DNA of 17,500 bases from Chromera velia (lineage: Eukaryota; Sar; Chromeraceae), in the NCBI GenBank assembly GCA_018398765.1, contig JAHBMJ010000539.1:1-17500 (forward strand). The letters run 5' to 3'. Below the pieces are notes generated by a model. That model was given only the letters and a program-made list of their open reading frames with translations. It did not search any database and had not been told where the DNA came from. Position 1 is the first letter of the stretch; the number at the start of each line of letters is the position of its first letter. The position numbers were made by a program, and so were the translations under genes. Positions 17,301-17,500 of the stretch are shown piece by piece.

Positions 17301-17492
17301 CGCATTTTGATGTCTTCCTTTTTGGAATGAATTTGAAAAGCCTCTGCCGCCCCTTTCTTGTGCCCCCGTGAACATCTAAACGCCCCATTTTGTGCGTGCA
17401 GGTGAGTGCGAAGTTGACGTTCAAGACGATGGCATTTGTGGCGGAGTCATTCGTTTTCCTCTATCTCGGGATCGTCGCGGCAGTCTCGATTG
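14372..17492 (+). CDS. Sodium/proton exchanger (CPA1, NHE8/endomembrane type), 3' partial
   Basis: The six placed exons are 14372-15187, 15566-15654, 15963-16063, 16323-16597, 16987-17076 and 17402-17492. Phases 0, 2, 1, 0 and 0 join about 487 residues without a stop, and a donor GTGAGT at 17493 shows the gene continues. The start (MGQTVLFLTCLLVVPIVGG) is a signal peptide. A lumenal, Lys/Asp-rich linker follows to about residue 165, then membrane helices. Family motifs are YLPESAAVMLIGFLIG (191-206), FFNVLLPPIIFEAGF (228-242, the amiloride-site helix), FGSLISSIDPVATLSI (303-318), GESVLNDA (336-343, with the Asn-Asp pair of cation exchange) and LSGIVSLFFCGVMLSHY near 431-447. It should swap Na+ or K+ for H+ across an endomembrane, setting organelle pH. 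The C-terminal helices and tail are outside the window. Confidence 0.94.
15188..15565 (+). other. Exchanger intron 1, with GCCT, CT and ATCG arrays
   Basis: Donor GTCAGT, acceptor CCTTGCAG, phase 0. It carries a GCCT/GCCC array (15281-15315), a CT run (15337-15362) and ATCG units (15458-15482). Both edges are fixed by protein homology on each side. Confidence 0.88.
15655..15962 (+). other. Exchanger intron 2, rich in CACA/GGCA repeats
   Basis: Donor GTCAGT, acceptor TTTCTTCAG, phase 2. CACACA, GGCACGCACACA and GGCAGGCA/GGAAGGAA units fill about 15668-15790. The split ATG codon joins TFLVCL to FGSLISS, as in the family. Confidence 0.88.
16064..16322 (+). other. Exchanger intron 3
   Basis: Donor GTCGGT, acceptor CTTCTGCAG, phase 1. 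It splits the Gly codon of the conserved FGESVLND motif, so both edges are well fixed. Confidence 0.9.
16598..16986 (+). other. Exchanger intron 4
   Basis: The donor CAG|GTCTGT and an acceptor ending TGCATGCATGCAG lie in phase 0. The acceptor lacks a clean pyrimidine tract in its last 13 bases because of the TGCA repeat. Confidence 0.87.
17077..17401 (+). other. Exchanger intron 5
   Basis: The donor CAG|GTCGGC and an acceptor ending GTGCGTGCAG lie in phase 0. The next exon opens with VSAKLTFKTMAFVAESFVFLYLG, a conserved exchanger helix. Confidence 0.88.
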
Positions 17493-17500
17493 GTGAGTTA

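Overview
The window is nuclear DNA from a eukaryote with intron-rich genes. It has no bacterial features. The best guess is a photosynthetic alveolate such as a chromerid (Chromera-like), because a heptatricopeptide-repeat-like organelle protein, a coccidian-style AGAGACG promoter motif, balanced GC content and introns full of microsatellites occur together. This species assignment is inference; a coccidian or another alveolate remains possible.

Bases 1 to about 5390 hold the 3' part of a decayed Ty3/gypsy (chromovirus-type) LTR retrotransposon on the + strand. The order is gag with a CCHC zinc knuckle, aspartic protease, reverse transcriptase, RNase H, integrase and chromodomain. Its 5' LTR and gag start lie outside the window. 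At least eight in-frame stops and two frame changes show it is dead. A possible 3' LTR follows, and directly after it a short element of about 420 bp with terminal inverted repeats (5387-5807).

Bases 5808-7791 have no recognisable gene. They contain an AT-rich stretch with a strong hairpin, then about 1.2 kb of strongly strand-biased pyrimidine-rich sequence with CT, CA, TTCC and TTCG repeats.

Three host genes follow. LSM7 (7792-8100, - strand) is a compact intronless U6 snRNA-binding Sm-like protein. Divergent from it, across a 692-bp promoter region rich in palindromes and TGCATGC and AGAGACG motifs, is a multi-exon gene (8793 to at least 12963, + strand). It encodes a probable mitochondrial or plastid helical-repeat protein resembling the apicomplexan heptatricopeptide (HPR/FASTK-like) RNA-binding proteins. 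Its 3' exon structure is only partly resolved. After an AT-rich and then a GC-rich spacer comes a sodium/proton exchanger of the NHE8/endomembrane type (14372 onward, + strand). Six of its exons can be placed by homology and phase, and the gene runs off the right edge.

The host genes are not an operon and share no obvious pathway. I did not find a clear new multi-gene system. The strongest unusual signals are splice donors with C at +3 in five of six exchanger introns, two exons that begin with a perfect donor-like GTGAGT straight after CAG, an eight-copy TGCCGTCT octamer cluster around LSM7 and the HPR-like gene, and the inverted-repeat element beside the retrotransposon.
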